DNA of 6,497 nt from Pseudomonadota bacterium (GCA_021325365.1 JAJPHF010000163.1:1-6497), one strand, 5' to 3'. Shown: positions 1 to 5,699, counted from the first letter of the stretch. Translations and numbers: made by a program. Notes: a model not told the origin generated them from the sequence alone.

Positions 1-737
1 GCCACCGTGTCCACCCACACGCGCCGCGCGTAGCTGCTCGGCGGGCCCGTCAGCTCGACCGGCAGCGTGTACAGCGGGTGCTCGCGCAGCTCGTAGCTGT
101 ACTCCAGTCGCCCGAACACGCTCGTCAGCGCGCCGCCACCGTGCGACGCGACGATCTTGAGGTTCGGGTACTTGTCCAGCACGCCGAGCATGATCAGCCG
201 GCCGAGCGCGATGGCCGTCTCCAGCCCGCGCCCGATCGTCTCGTCGAGGCGGCACTGATCGAGGTAGCCCTTGGCGAAGGTGACGCCGGGCGGGTGTAGG
301 TAGACCGGCACGTCGAGCTGCGTGGCGAGCGCGAGGAAGTCCTGGGCCTCGGGCGAGTCGAGGAACAGGTCGCCGTAGCGCGGGCAGACCATCACGCCGC
401 GCATGTCGAGGTCGCGCACGCACCGCTCGAATTCGCGCAGGAACGGGTCGCCGCCCTGCGGGTAGATCACGGCCAGCGCGGCCAGCCGGTCCGGGTGCGC
501 CTGCACGAGTCCCGCCAGGAAGTCATTGCAGCGCCGCGCCAGGTCGAGCAGGACTTCCGGCCCTTCCTTCAGGCGCGTCTCCATGAGCATCGGCTGGCTG
601 AGAACGCTGAAATCGACGGGGCTTTCTTCCTGCGCGCGCAGGAAGCCCTCGGTATCACTCATCAGCGTCATCGCGGCGACCGCGCCCGGCGGCACCATCT
701 CGCGCGGAATCAGATGGCTGTGGACGTCGACGATCAC
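1..737 (-). CDS. Amidohydrolase family 2 (ACMSD-like) metal-dependent hydrolase/decarboxylase, C-terminus outside window
   Basis: Only the first 245 codons are present; the gene continues past the left edge. The protein opens with VIVDVHSHLIP, giving the metal-binding His-x-His (H6, H8) of the amidohydrolase TIM barrel. H148 in PVYLHPPG and H199 in VASHGGGAL are the next two expected metal ligands. The SHGGGAL motif followed by FGRLEY is typical of Amidohydro_2 proteins related to 2-amino-3-carboxymuconate-6-semialdehyde decarboxylase. The last ligand, an Asp expected in a GTD(Y/F)P motif, would lie outside the window. The start is GTG at 735-737, with GAGGAG (744-749) six bases upstream; an ATG slightly further up is out of frame and stops at once. 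Members hydrolyse or decarboxylate small ring-derived acids in the cytoplasm, but the substrate cannot be read here. It lies 75 bases downstream of the peptidase gene. The family call is firm; the exact reaction is unknown. Confidence 0.9.
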   Translation of the reverse strand, partial: MIVDVHSHLIPREMVPPGAVAAMTLMSDTEGFLRAQEESPVDFSVLSQPMLMETRLKEGPEVLLDLARRCNDFLAGLVQAHPDRLAALAVIYPQGGDPFLREFERCVRDLDMRGVMVCPRYGDLFLDSPEAQDFLALATQLDVPVYLHPPGVTFAKGYLDQCRLDETIGRGLETAIALGRLIMLGVLDKYPNLKIVASHGGGALTSVFGRLEYSYELREHPLYTLPVELTGPPSSYARRVWVDTV

Positions 738-801
738 GGCGCACTCCTCATCGCAAGCTGGCCGGCCGCCGCCCGCGGCTCCCGCCCGCGCCCGGCCCGC
801 G

Positions 802-810
802 ATGATAGCA
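802..810 (-). promoter_or_regulatory. Possible extended -10 promoter for the amidohydrolase gene
   Basis: On the minus strand the bases read TGCTATCAT: a TG dinucleotide one base before TATCAT, which matches the -10 consensus at five of six positions. No convincing -35 hexamer is found at 16-18 bases. Transcription would begin near 795, giving a leader of about 57 bases before the GTG at 737. It overlaps the region just after the peptidase stop codon, so the amidohydrolase could be transcribed separately. This is motif evidence only. Confidence 0.3.
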
Positions 811-812
811 CG

Positions 813-2564
813 TTACGGCGCGTTCGCGACCACCAGCCGGCTGAACCGCGCCTCCGCCTCCCCGTCGTCACGCTGGTCAACCGAGAGCGTCAAGAGCCCC
901 ATGTCGAGCCAAGGCTCGGCGGGCTCCGCGGTCACACGCGCTAGCTCCTCGCCGTTGGCGCGCAGGATGATCTCGGACTCGGTCGCGTGTATGCCGAGCC
1001 GATTCACCGATCCTGCATCGCGAAAGCCCGGCTCTTGGGTATTGTCGAGCACAGTCACCCACTCGCCGCCGGTCGAACGCTGAAGCGTAATGGCATGTTC
1101 GGTGAGGTCGACCGCATACTTATAGTAACCGCCGTAACCCGGCAGTCTGATCTCGAACCGAAGGATGGTGCCTGTACTGGTCCCGCGCACTTGTACGTCA
1201 ACCTCGGCGTCGAAGTCGCCCAACTGTGCCACCAAGAACGCCACCGCTGCCGCACCGCTCGCGGCGAGTTTATCCACGACGTACTCGTGATCGTCATAGC
1301 TATGGCGATCTTTGGTGTTCGCCCAGAACGGCCATCGACTATTGGGGGTCGAGAAGTCGTCGCTCAGCAGCACGGTACCAGGCGCAACCAGCCAGGCATC
1401 CACGGCATCGTCAAGCTCGTTCGTTCCCATGCTCGTGAGTCTGCTTAGTAATTCCTGAAAGTGCGCCAGACTGCCGTCTCGGTTATCTCGCAAGAGCCGC
1501 GTCGTTGCGGCAAATCCATGGTGGGCGACGAGGAAGGCCACCCCGGCATAGCCGCGCACGTAGATACCGTCCCCGTCGAAGTCTCCCGGCTCATGAGTTG
1601 AATCCTGCGGGAACTGGACAAGGTTTGTTAGGCGCGACGCCTTCCCGGTCCGGCGGGCGCGCGCGGCCTGCACAAGATCCTCGGTTCCCGCCACATGGTG
1701 CTGCTGGTACACTGCCTGGCCCTCGACGAACCAGGCTGGCGCCTGGCCGTTGCCCAGCAGACTGCGCTGCACGAAGTGCGTGTACTCGTGTAGCACGAGC
1801 GTGTTGATGGAGGCGGGGAGAACCAGGCCGTTCGGGTCCTGGCTCGACAGCACGCTGAGGTTAATGAGGATCAGGCTGCCGGTGGCCGAGAACGCCTGAA
1901 AGACGCTTGTACCGGAACGAGCCTGGCGCTCGGCGGTTTGCGCCCACTGCGCGGCCGCTTCCGGCGGTCCTGTCGGGCCGTAACGGCGGTAGGCAGCGGC
2001 AACTGCTTCGGCATCGGTGCCCACGAGGATGGTGAGCGGGCGTGTCGGGTGCCAATCAAAGTCCCGGCTGGATGCCTCGGCGGCCCTTGCCACAGCGGCG
2101 CCTACGTCGGGCAGCCACTGCTCTGCGCCATGGTCAGCGGCGATGAGGCGCGGTGGGTAGGCGACCGGGTTGTCGAGCAGGTCGTCCAGGCCCTGCGCGC
2201 CGCGCGCGGCCGGATCAGCCCACCAGGTTACGCGGCAGGGATCAAAACCTGTGGCTTGTAGTCGGCTAGCCGCGAGAACCTTGGCCGCCCGGAACTGCTC
2301 GGGCGTGTAGACAGGAGTGAGGTCAACCGCGTAGATATCCGCCTCTGGCTCGTATGCTAGGCAGAGCCAGGTGGCCGCGGCCATCCCGTTCGGGTAGCCG
2401 ACCGGCTCCGCGCGTTCCAGCCGCCCCTCGTAGAGGTCGAGAGCAGCGCAGGGGCCGTTCCGCTCTCCGGGGGGCCAGGCCGTCGACAGCGCGATGGAGC
2501 CGACGGCTACAACGGCGCAGAGGCCGATGACCATGAGCGTGCGACGATGGCGGGAGATAGTCAC
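813..2564 (-). CDS. Exported HEXXH zinc metallopeptidase (peptidase MA-like) with C-terminal beta-sandwich domain
   Basis: The product has 583 residues. A basic start (MTISRHRRT) followed by a hydrophobic stretch at about 10-28 indicates a signal peptide or N-terminal anchor, so the enzyme probably acts outside the cytoplasmic membrane. NTLVLHEYTHF gives the zinc motif H259-E260-x-x-H263. Eighteen residues later AWFVEGQAVY supplies the third ligand E281, the gluzincin arrangement of peptidase MA families. D328, D330 and D332 with G333 form a DxDxDG loop that could bind calcium. Residues about 338-395 (GYAGVAFLVAHHG onward) match the helical end of this fold. From about 400, starting SDDFSTPNSRWPF, a beta-rich 180-residue module resembles LamG or DUF1080-like ligand-binding domains. 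The GTG start at 2562-2564 keeps the basic n-region, but no Shine-Dalgarno is visible, so coupling to the gene 17 bases upstream is likely. An internal ATG (codon 11) is the alternative start. Substrate unknown. Its G+C is lower than in the flanking metabolic genes. Confidence 0.85.
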   Translation of the reverse strand: MTISRHRRTLMVIGLCAVVAVGSIALSTAWPPGERNGPCAALDLYEGRLERAEPVGYPNGMAAATWLCLAYEPEADIYAVDLTPVYTPEQFRAAKVLAASRLQATGFDPCRVTWWADPAARGAQGLDDLLDNPVAYPPRLIAADHGAEQWLPDVGAAVARAAEASSRDFDWHPTRPLTILVGTDAEAVAAAYRRYGPTGPPEAAAQWAQTAERQARSGTSVFQAFSATGSLILINLSVLSSQDPNGLVLPASINTLVLHEYTHFVQRSLLGNGQAPAWFVEGQAVYQQHHVAGTEDLVQAARARRTGKASRLTNLVQFPQDSTHEPGDFDGDGIYVRGYAGVAFLVAHHGFAATTRLLRDNRDGSLAHFQELLSRLTSMGTNELDDAVDAWLVAPGTVLLSDDFSTPNSRWPFWANTKDRHSYDDHEYVVDKLAASGAAAVAFLVAQLGDFDAEVDVQVRGTSTGTILRFEIRLPGYGGYYKYAVDLTEHAITLQRSTGGEWVTVLDNTQEPGFRDAGSVNRLGIHATESEIILRANGEELARVTAEPAEPWLDMGLLTLSVDQRDDGEAEARFSRLVVANAP

Positions 2565-2581
2565 GAGACTACTGCGATCGG

Positions 2582-2782
2582 CTACGCGCTGCGGCGGGTC
2601 CGTGCCTCGTACTCGGCAAGCTGCTCGCGCAGTACCTGTAGTTCGCTCGCCAACGCCCTACGAATGACATCCTGCGCCTCTGGCGGACGACCTACGTCCT
2701 CTGTTTCTGCTTCGGCCAGCGCGTGAGCGAAGCGCTCGGCCTCCTCGCATGTGATTCGGTATTGTTCTTCGTTAGCGATCAT
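2582..2782 (-). CDS. 66-residue helical partner of the DUF6932-like protein (putative antitoxin/toxin-like component)
   Basis: The product begins MIANEEQYRITCEEAERF, the N-terminal pattern (neeqYRIT..ea.rF) I recall from small proteins encoded in toxin-antitoxin-like pairs, some fused to an XRE helix-turn-helix. Here no DNA-binding domain follows. Residues about 8-27 and 37-62 are predicted helical by eye; leucines at 44, 48, 51 and 55 in the second segment suggest a short coiled coil. The protein has many Glu residues in its first 40 and ends in a basic RTRRSA. The start is ATG at 2780-2782 because GGAGG (2789-2793) lies exactly six bases upstream; a TTG 24 bases earlier has no such site and would add an unlikely PSTWRPD extension. 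The ATG lies inside the last codons of the upstream gene (11-base overlap), so the two are translationally coupled. The molecular function is unknown; the antitoxin role is inference. Confidence 0.75.
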   Translation of the reverse strand: MIANEEQYRITCEEAERFAHALAEAETEDVGRPPEAQDVIRRALASELQVLREQLAEYEARTRRSA

Positions 2783-3221
2783 ATCCGGCCTCCAGGTTGA
2801 TGGCAATAATGCCCTTCGGCGCCTGAGTATCCTTGTCGCGCTGGAAGTATTCGAGAAATCTGATGCCCGTCCGGTTCACCGATATTTCCGCAGGGAACAA
2901 GTCTCCACCATACTTCACCCGTTGGCCCGGACGGCCGATATCCAAGAACTTCAGTAATGGGTCCAGTATCCCAAAGTTGACATCAGCTATCTCCCAGCAG
3001 GCGTCGAAGTCGCCTGGCACCTCCTTGGCGCTGACGAAGCTACCATCAATATATACCCGCTTACAGCCTGCGGCCTGCAGGTGATCCATGGCAGCTCGTA
3101 AGCCGCCAAGTAGCTCCCGGCGCCTGGTGTTGTAGCCGTACCGCCTGATGACCTCATCCCACGTCGCCTCGTGTATTCCCGGCGGCAGATTCCCGGTCGC
3201 AGGGTCAAAAGGCGGAATCAC
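2772..3221 (-). CDS. DUF6932-like protein with nucleotidyltransferase-type signature
   Basis: The product has 149 residues. It starts MIPPFDPATGNLPPGIHEAT, the opening (IPPF...LPPGIH.AT) I associate with the DUF6932 family. The central KRVYIDGSFVSAKEVPGDF stretch fits the nucleotidyltransferase (MNT/Pol beta-like) pattern: G60-S61, nine residues, then D71-x-D73 as the likely pair of metal-binding acids. A third acidic ligand would be expected on a later strand; E112 or E124 are candidates but cannot be assigned. The end (APKGIIAINLEAG) also fits the family. It has no signal peptide or membrane segment, so it is probably cytoplasmic. The start is GTG at 3219-3221; AAGGGG directly abuts it, an unusually short spacing. 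It begins 8 bases after the monooxygenase stop and overlaps the 66-residue gene. The family call rests on recalled sequence pattern. Nucleotide transfer activity is inferred, and a catalytically inactive fold is possible. Confidence 0.7.
   Translation of the reverse strand: MIPPFDPATGNLPPGIHEATWDEVIRRYGYNTRRRELLGGLRAAMDHLQAAGCKRVYIDGSFVSAKEVPGDFDACWEIADVNFGILDPLLKFLDIGRPGQRVKYGGDLFPAEISVNRTGIRFLEYFQRDKDTQAPKGIIAINLEAGYDR
2789..2793 (-). promoter_or_regulatory. Ribosome-binding site that fixes the 66-residue gene start
   Basis: The minus strand reads GGAGG, then six bases, then the ATG at 2782. The site lies inside the last codons of the upstream DUF6932-like gene (its NLEAG codons). It decides between this ATG and the in-frame TTG at 2806, which has no comparable site. 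Confidence 0.75.
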
Positions 3222-3229
3222 CCCCTTGG

Positions 3230-4291
3230 TTACCTGGCGGCGGGGACGGCGCCGAGGCGCGGCATGACCTCCTGGGCGAACAGGCGCAGCGAGCGGCTGA
3301 CTTGGTCGTGCGTGAGCGTGCCGAAGGCGAAGTTGCCCACGTAGGCGTCGAGCTGCAGGTCGCCGAGGCTCTGGAGCTTCGCCGCGACGCGCTCCGGATC
3401 GCCGACGATCACGTAGTTGTCGGCGTCGAACTCCGCGAACGTGTGCGGCCCCAGCCGCCGCAGCGCCTTGCCGGTATGGTAGCGCCAGTTCTCAGGCGTC
3501 GGCGTGCCGTACTCGGGGCTCTCGTCGGTCGAGAAGAGCTGGAAGAAGCGGAAGTAGGCTTGCTCGGCCTCGGCCAGCGCCTGCTCGGTCGTCTCGGCCA
3601 CGTAGGTCGGGCGGAACAGCCGCACGCTCGGCGTGCCCAGCTGTGGCGTGCCGTTGCCGCTGCCGAGCGCCGCGCGGTAGGCGGCGAACGCCGCGCGCAC
3701 GTCGGCCGTCTCCGAGTTCATCTGCGCGATCGGCAGGCCGCGCTCGGCGCACCAGCGCACCGTCTCGGCGCTGCTCGCGGCCACGTAGAACGGCGGGAAC
3801 GGCTGCTGCAGCGGCCGCGGCTCCAACGGCGCGTCGTGATAGTGCCAGAACCGGCCGTCGTGGTTCAGCCGCTCCTGGGTGAACGCCTTGATCAGCGCGT
3901 CGAAGGCCTCGAAGAAGCGCGGCTTGGCATCCTCGACGTTCAGGCCGCGCCGGGCGAACTCGCGCGCCACGCCGCTCCCGATGCCCACGTTCAGCCGGCC
4001 GTGCGACAGGTGGTCGAGCATCGTCAGCTCTTCGGCCAGCCGGATCGGCTCGTAGAACGGCAGCGTCAGGATCATCGCGCCCATGCGCAGGCGCTTCGTG
4101 CGCGCCGCCAGGTTCGCCAGGATCAGGTTCGGCGAGGGCAGCATGCCGTAGTAGGTGAAGTGGTGCTCGGCCAGCCAGACCTCGTCGAAGCCGAGCGTCT
4201 CCATCAGCTCAATCTCAGCCAGGTGCTCGTCGTACACGCGCGTGGTGTCGACGCCCCGGTTCTGGAAGTACATGAAGCCGCCGAACTTCAC
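3230..4291 (-). CDS. LLM-class flavin-dependent monooxygenase (bacterial luciferase-like)
   Basis: The product has 353 residues, a full length for the luciferase-like monooxygenase superfamily, a single (beta/alpha)8 barrel. Diagnostic segments in order are: MKFGGFMYFQN (strand 1); FDEVWLAEHHF (residues 35-45); LANLAARTKRLRMGAMI (58-74); LDHLSHGRLNVGIGSG (92-107), which contributes to the flavin site; PPFYVAASSAETV (166-178); and VGDPERVAAKLQ near the C-terminus. Such enzymes use reduced flavin (FMN, or F420 in some branches) and oxygen to oxidise small organic compounds in the cytoplasm; cofactor and substrate cannot be told here. The start is GTG at 4289-4291, six bases after a near-ideal AAGGAGG (4298-4304). 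It heads the minus-strand gene series. A nearby amidohydrolase of the ACMSD type fits a ring-degradation or catabolic theme, but the low-GC cassette lies between them. G+C is very high (46 of 60 bases at 3661-3720). Confidence 0.93.
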   Translation of the reverse strand: MKFGGFMYFQNRGVDTTRVYDEHLAEIELMETLGFDEVWLAEHHFTYYGMLPSPNLILANLAARTKRLRMGAMILTLPFYEPIRLAEELTMLDHLSHGRLNVGIGSGVAREFARRGLNVEDAKPRFFEAFDALIKAFTQERLNHDGRFWHYHDAPLEPRPLQQPFPPFYVAASSAETVRWCAERGLPIAQMNSETADVRAAFAAYRAALGSGNGTPQLGTPSVRLFRPTYVAETTEQALAEAEQAYFRFFQLFSTDESPEYGTPTPENWRYHTGKALRRLGPHTFAEFDADNYVIVGDPERVAAKLQSLGDLQLDAYVGNFAFGTLTHDQVSRSLRLFAQEVMPRLGAVPAAR

Positions 4292-4360
4292 CCGCCACCT
4301 CCTTGGCGCGCTCGCCCGGGGCGTCGCGCCCGCGCCCGCTTGCCGGGCTTGCTCGCCGGG

Positions 4361-4389
4361 ATGTTAACAGGGGCGCTCCGCCACCGCAA
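4361..4389 (-). promoter_or_regulatory. Candidate sigma-70-like promoter for the monooxygenase-led gene block
   Basis: On the minus strand TTGCGG (4384-4389) is followed after 17 bases by TAACAT (4361-4366), with a TG one base before the -10. Transcription would begin near 4354, about 63 bases before the GTG at 4291. The spacing is canonical but the hexamers are imperfect. Confidence 0.4.
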
Positions 4390-4450
4390 TCACGCTGATG
4401 GTGCGCGAGCCCGACCGCCATGCGAAAAATCATCGGGGCGCCCGGGACTC

Positions 4451-4459
4451 TGATATACT
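4451..4459 (+). promoter_or_regulatory. Candidate extended -10 promoter for the di-iron protein gene
   Basis: The bases TGATATACT form an extended -10 (TG, one base, TATACT, five of six consensus positions) in an AT-richer pocket. No clear -35 lies 16-18 bases upstream, which an extended -10 can tolerate. The start would be near 4466, giving an unusually long leader of about 234 bases that contains both copies of the palindrome. Confidence 0.4.
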
Positions 4460-4516
4460 CGCTTGAATGTCAGCATTAGTTCACACAAGAAGGATGGCGG
4501 CGGGCGCCGTTGTGCG

Positions 4517-4530
4517 CCGCGCTAGCGCGG
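4517..4530. repeat. 14-base perfect palindrome, copy 1
   Basis: CCGCGCTAGCGCGG is fully self-complementary. A near-identical sequence with one centre change (CCGCGCTAACGCGG) occurs at 4650-4663, so this may be a duplicated regulator site in the desaturase leader. It could also be a chance product of high G+C. Confidence 0.55.
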
Positions 4531-4640
4531 TCCCCCAAGTGGCCTGGCGATTCTAGCCTGCCTTTCCCCGACTTTCATCTTGCCCTGTGCATGGTGTGCT
4601 TCGCGGGAGAGGTGTGTGCGCTGTGCCAAACCGTCCCGGC

Positions 4641-4676
4641 CCGTCGCGACCGCGCTAACGCGGTTGCCGACGACGG
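4641..4676 (+). promoter_or_regulatory. Leader hairpin containing palindrome copy 2
   Basis: An inner stem pairs 4647-4654 with 4659-4666 (eight pairs, one G-U) around a CTAA loop. An outer stem pairs CCGTCG (4641-4646) with CGACGG (4671-4676), leaving a four-base bulge. The structure ends ten bases before the AAGGAG of the desaturase gene, so folding could affect ribosome access or act as an operator at the DNA level. Its core repeats the palindrome at 4517. Confidence 0.4.
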
Positions 4677-4685
4677 CCCAGAGAG

Positions 4686-4691
4686 AAGGAG
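4686..4691 (+). promoter_or_regulatory. Ribosome-binding site that fixes the di-iron protein start
   Basis: AAGGAG lies eight bases before the GTG at 4700. The reading frame stays open upstream to an ATG at 4580, but that one has no such site and would add a Cys/Arg-rich 40-residue extension foreign to the family. Confidence 0.75.
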
Positions 4692-4699
4692 ACACTCGC

Positions 4700-5536
4700 G
4701 TGCTGAAGCGCCTCTCCAAGTCCGCCGACAGCTTGCCCGCCCGCTCGTTCGGGCAGTTTTACCTTAACCATGAGCAGATGCTCTGGAAGCTCACCGACCT
4801 GCGCTGGGACCAGATCGACCGCCGCCTGGTGGACGAGCCGACGTTGGCCGCCGTCCGCGCCGCGATGCTCGTCGAGTCGCACAATCCGGTCTTCGCCTCG
4901 ACGCTGCTCGGCAAGTTTCGCTCCGATTTCCCAATGGCCGGCTTCCTGGCTATCTGGACCTATGAGGAGTGGAAGCACTTTGCCGGGCTGAAAGCGTACG
5001 TCGAGGCGACGGAGTACATGGCCCCCAAGGCCCTGGCCGACGAGCTGGCCGCCACCCGCGCGGGCGAGTGGATCATTCCCGACAGGTACACCGACCTGAT
5101 GGTGGCGACCTACGCGATGGTGCAGGAGCTGGTCACCGGCATCTTCTACAAGAACTTCGCCCTGCGAGTGAAGGAGCCGGTGCTGCGCTCGCTGCTCTCG
5201 CAGATCGGCAAGGACGAGTACCGCCACTGCCAGTACTACTTTGAGTACGCGAAGCACGCGCTCGACGCCGATCGCTCGCGCATCGACGAGGTCGATACGA
5301 CCTTGCTCGAGTTCGAGATGCCAGGCCCCAGCTTCGTACCCAACTACGACCGCCACGGCAGGGCCATGCTCGTCGCCGCCAGCCCGGGGCCCGGGGCGTT
5401 CCGGGAGGTCATCACGAAGGTAAGCAACCTGGTGGGCAAGCTCCACGTGCTGCGGCTCGCCGGCAACGCCGCCTACCGCCGCCGACTGGAAGAGAACTGG
5501 GGCATGGACACGCGCCAGGTGCTCGCGTTCACCTGA
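4700..5536 (+). CDS. Ferritin-like di-iron protein, acyl-ACP desaturase type (fatty acid desaturase 2 family)
   Basis: The product has 278 residues from the GTG start. The four-helix di-iron ligand set is visible: E59 (LVESHNP), E90-x-x-H93 (YEEWKHF), E143 (MVQELVTG) and E173-x-x-H176 (KDEYRHC). Spacing is close to that known for plant stearoyl-ACP desaturase (E105, E143/H146, E196, E229/H232): the interval between the second and third Glu is 53 in both. The family uses oxygen and ferredoxin-supplied electrons to introduce a double bond into acyl chains on acyl carrier protein. Many bacterial relatives are annotated this way without proof, so another di-iron oxidation is possible. No signal or membrane segment is seen, so it is cytoplasmic. 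After about 190 the C-terminal 90 residues (MPGPSFVPNYDRHGR onward) are less recognisable. The gene stands alone, diverging from the monooxygenase and converging on groEL. Confidence 0.82.
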   Translation: MLKRLSKSADSLPARSFGQFYLNHEQMLWKLTDLRWDQIDRRLVDEPTLAAVRAAMLVESHNPVFASTLLGKFRSDFPMAGFLAIWTYEEWKHFAGLKAYVEATEYMAPKALADELAATRAGEWIIPDRYTDLMVATYAMVQELVTGIFYKNFALRVKEPVLRSLLSQIGKDEYRHCQYYFEYAKHALDADRSRIDEVDTTLLEFEMPGPSFVPNYDRHGRAMLVAASPGPGAFREVITKVSNLVGKLHVLRLAGNAAYRRRLEENWGMDTRQVLAFT

Positions 5537-5586
5537 GCCGCCGCGGCGTGGCCGGGGCGCGCTGGGCGCGCGGCCCGGAACCGAAA
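5537..5586 (+). repeat. GC-rich hairpin directly after the di-iron protein stop codon
   Basis: Within this stretch GCGCGC (5557-5562) pairs with GCGCGC (5566-5571) around TGG, and CCGGG (5552-5556) pairs with CCCGG (5574-5578) across a two-base bulge. No T-run follows. It may stall polymerase or protect the 3' end, or be chance in GC-rich sequence. Confidence 0.4.
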
Positions 5587-5618
5587 CAGGGGAGGGAAGC
5601 CTGCGCTTCCCTCCCCTG
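5587..5618. terminator. Probable bidirectional terminator between the convergent desaturase and groEL genes
   Basis: A perfect 13-bp stem pairs CAGGGGAGGGAAG (5587-5599) with its complement at 5606-5618 around a six-base loop. For minus-strand groEL transcripts the stem is followed by TTTCGGTT, a short U-rich tail. For plus-strand transcripts the tail is CTCGCTTGGTGGTT, weaker. Its place between two convergent stop codons supports termination in both directions. Confidence 0.65.
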
Positions 5619-5639
5619 CTCGCTTGGTGGTTACTGGTG

Positions 5640-5683
5640 CAATTGGCGGGCATGTTTGACCACTCAAACATTCCCGCCAATTG
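5640..5683. repeat. 44-base nested inverted repeat downstream of groEL
   Basis: CAATTGGCGGG (5640-5650) pairs with CCCGCCAATTG (5673-5683). After one C/T mismatch, ATGTTTGA (5652-5659) pairs with TCAAACAT (5664-5671) around a CCAC loop. That is 19 pairs in 20 positions. It begins 16 bases after the groEL stop on the minus strand. It has no T-tract and is AT-richer than its surroundings. It could be a second terminator, a REP-like or MITE-like dispersed repeat, or an insertion remnant. Confidence 0.7.
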
Positions 5684-5699
5684 GAGCGACTTTCACGGT

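Larger units (their letters stand above)
4292..4699. other. Divergent intergenic region between monooxygenase and di-iron protein genes
   Basis: These 408 bases hold no convincing gene. They contain a minus-strand promoter candidate for the monooxygenase, a plus-strand extended -10, a 14-base palindrome, a near-copy of that palindrome built into a leader hairpin, and the ribosome-binding sites of both flanking genes. Open frames crossing the region lack initiation signals or merely extend the desaturase frame upstream. Confidence 0.7.

Noticed and set aside
495..1083. Plus-strand open frames of 149 and 185 codons across the amidohydrolase/peptidase junction
   Set aside because: They lie opposite two recognised genes, are Arg-rich and lack domain signatures.
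2783..2806. Longer 74-residue form of the small protein starting at TTG
   Set aside because: The ATG at 2782 has GGAGG at ideal spacing and gives the family-like MIxNE start.
3302..4453. A 383-codon open frame on the plus strand opposite the monooxygenase
   Set aside because: Its product is a low-complexity Arg/Val/Leu/Gln-rich string with no domain; it arises from high G+C opposite a clearly recognised enzyme.
4494..4556. A 20-codon mini-ORF (ATG after AAGG) that could be a leader peptide
   Set aside because: The purine run touches the ATG with no spacer, and there is no run of a regulatory amino acid or clear attenuator logic.
4580..4699. Upstream extension of the di-iron protein to an ATG, giving a Cys-rich N-terminus
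   Set aside because: A good ribosome-binding site precedes the GTG at 4700; the extension has no such site and overlaps the leader hairpin.
4655..5680. A 341-codon minus-strand open frame opposite the di-iron protein
   Set aside because: The opposite strand shows a full set of di-iron ligands; this frame has no motif and runs through the probable terminator.
5640..5683. Reading the long palindrome as the end of an insertion sequence
   Set aside because: No transposase, target duplication or second end is visible in the window; kept only as an unexplained inverted repeat.
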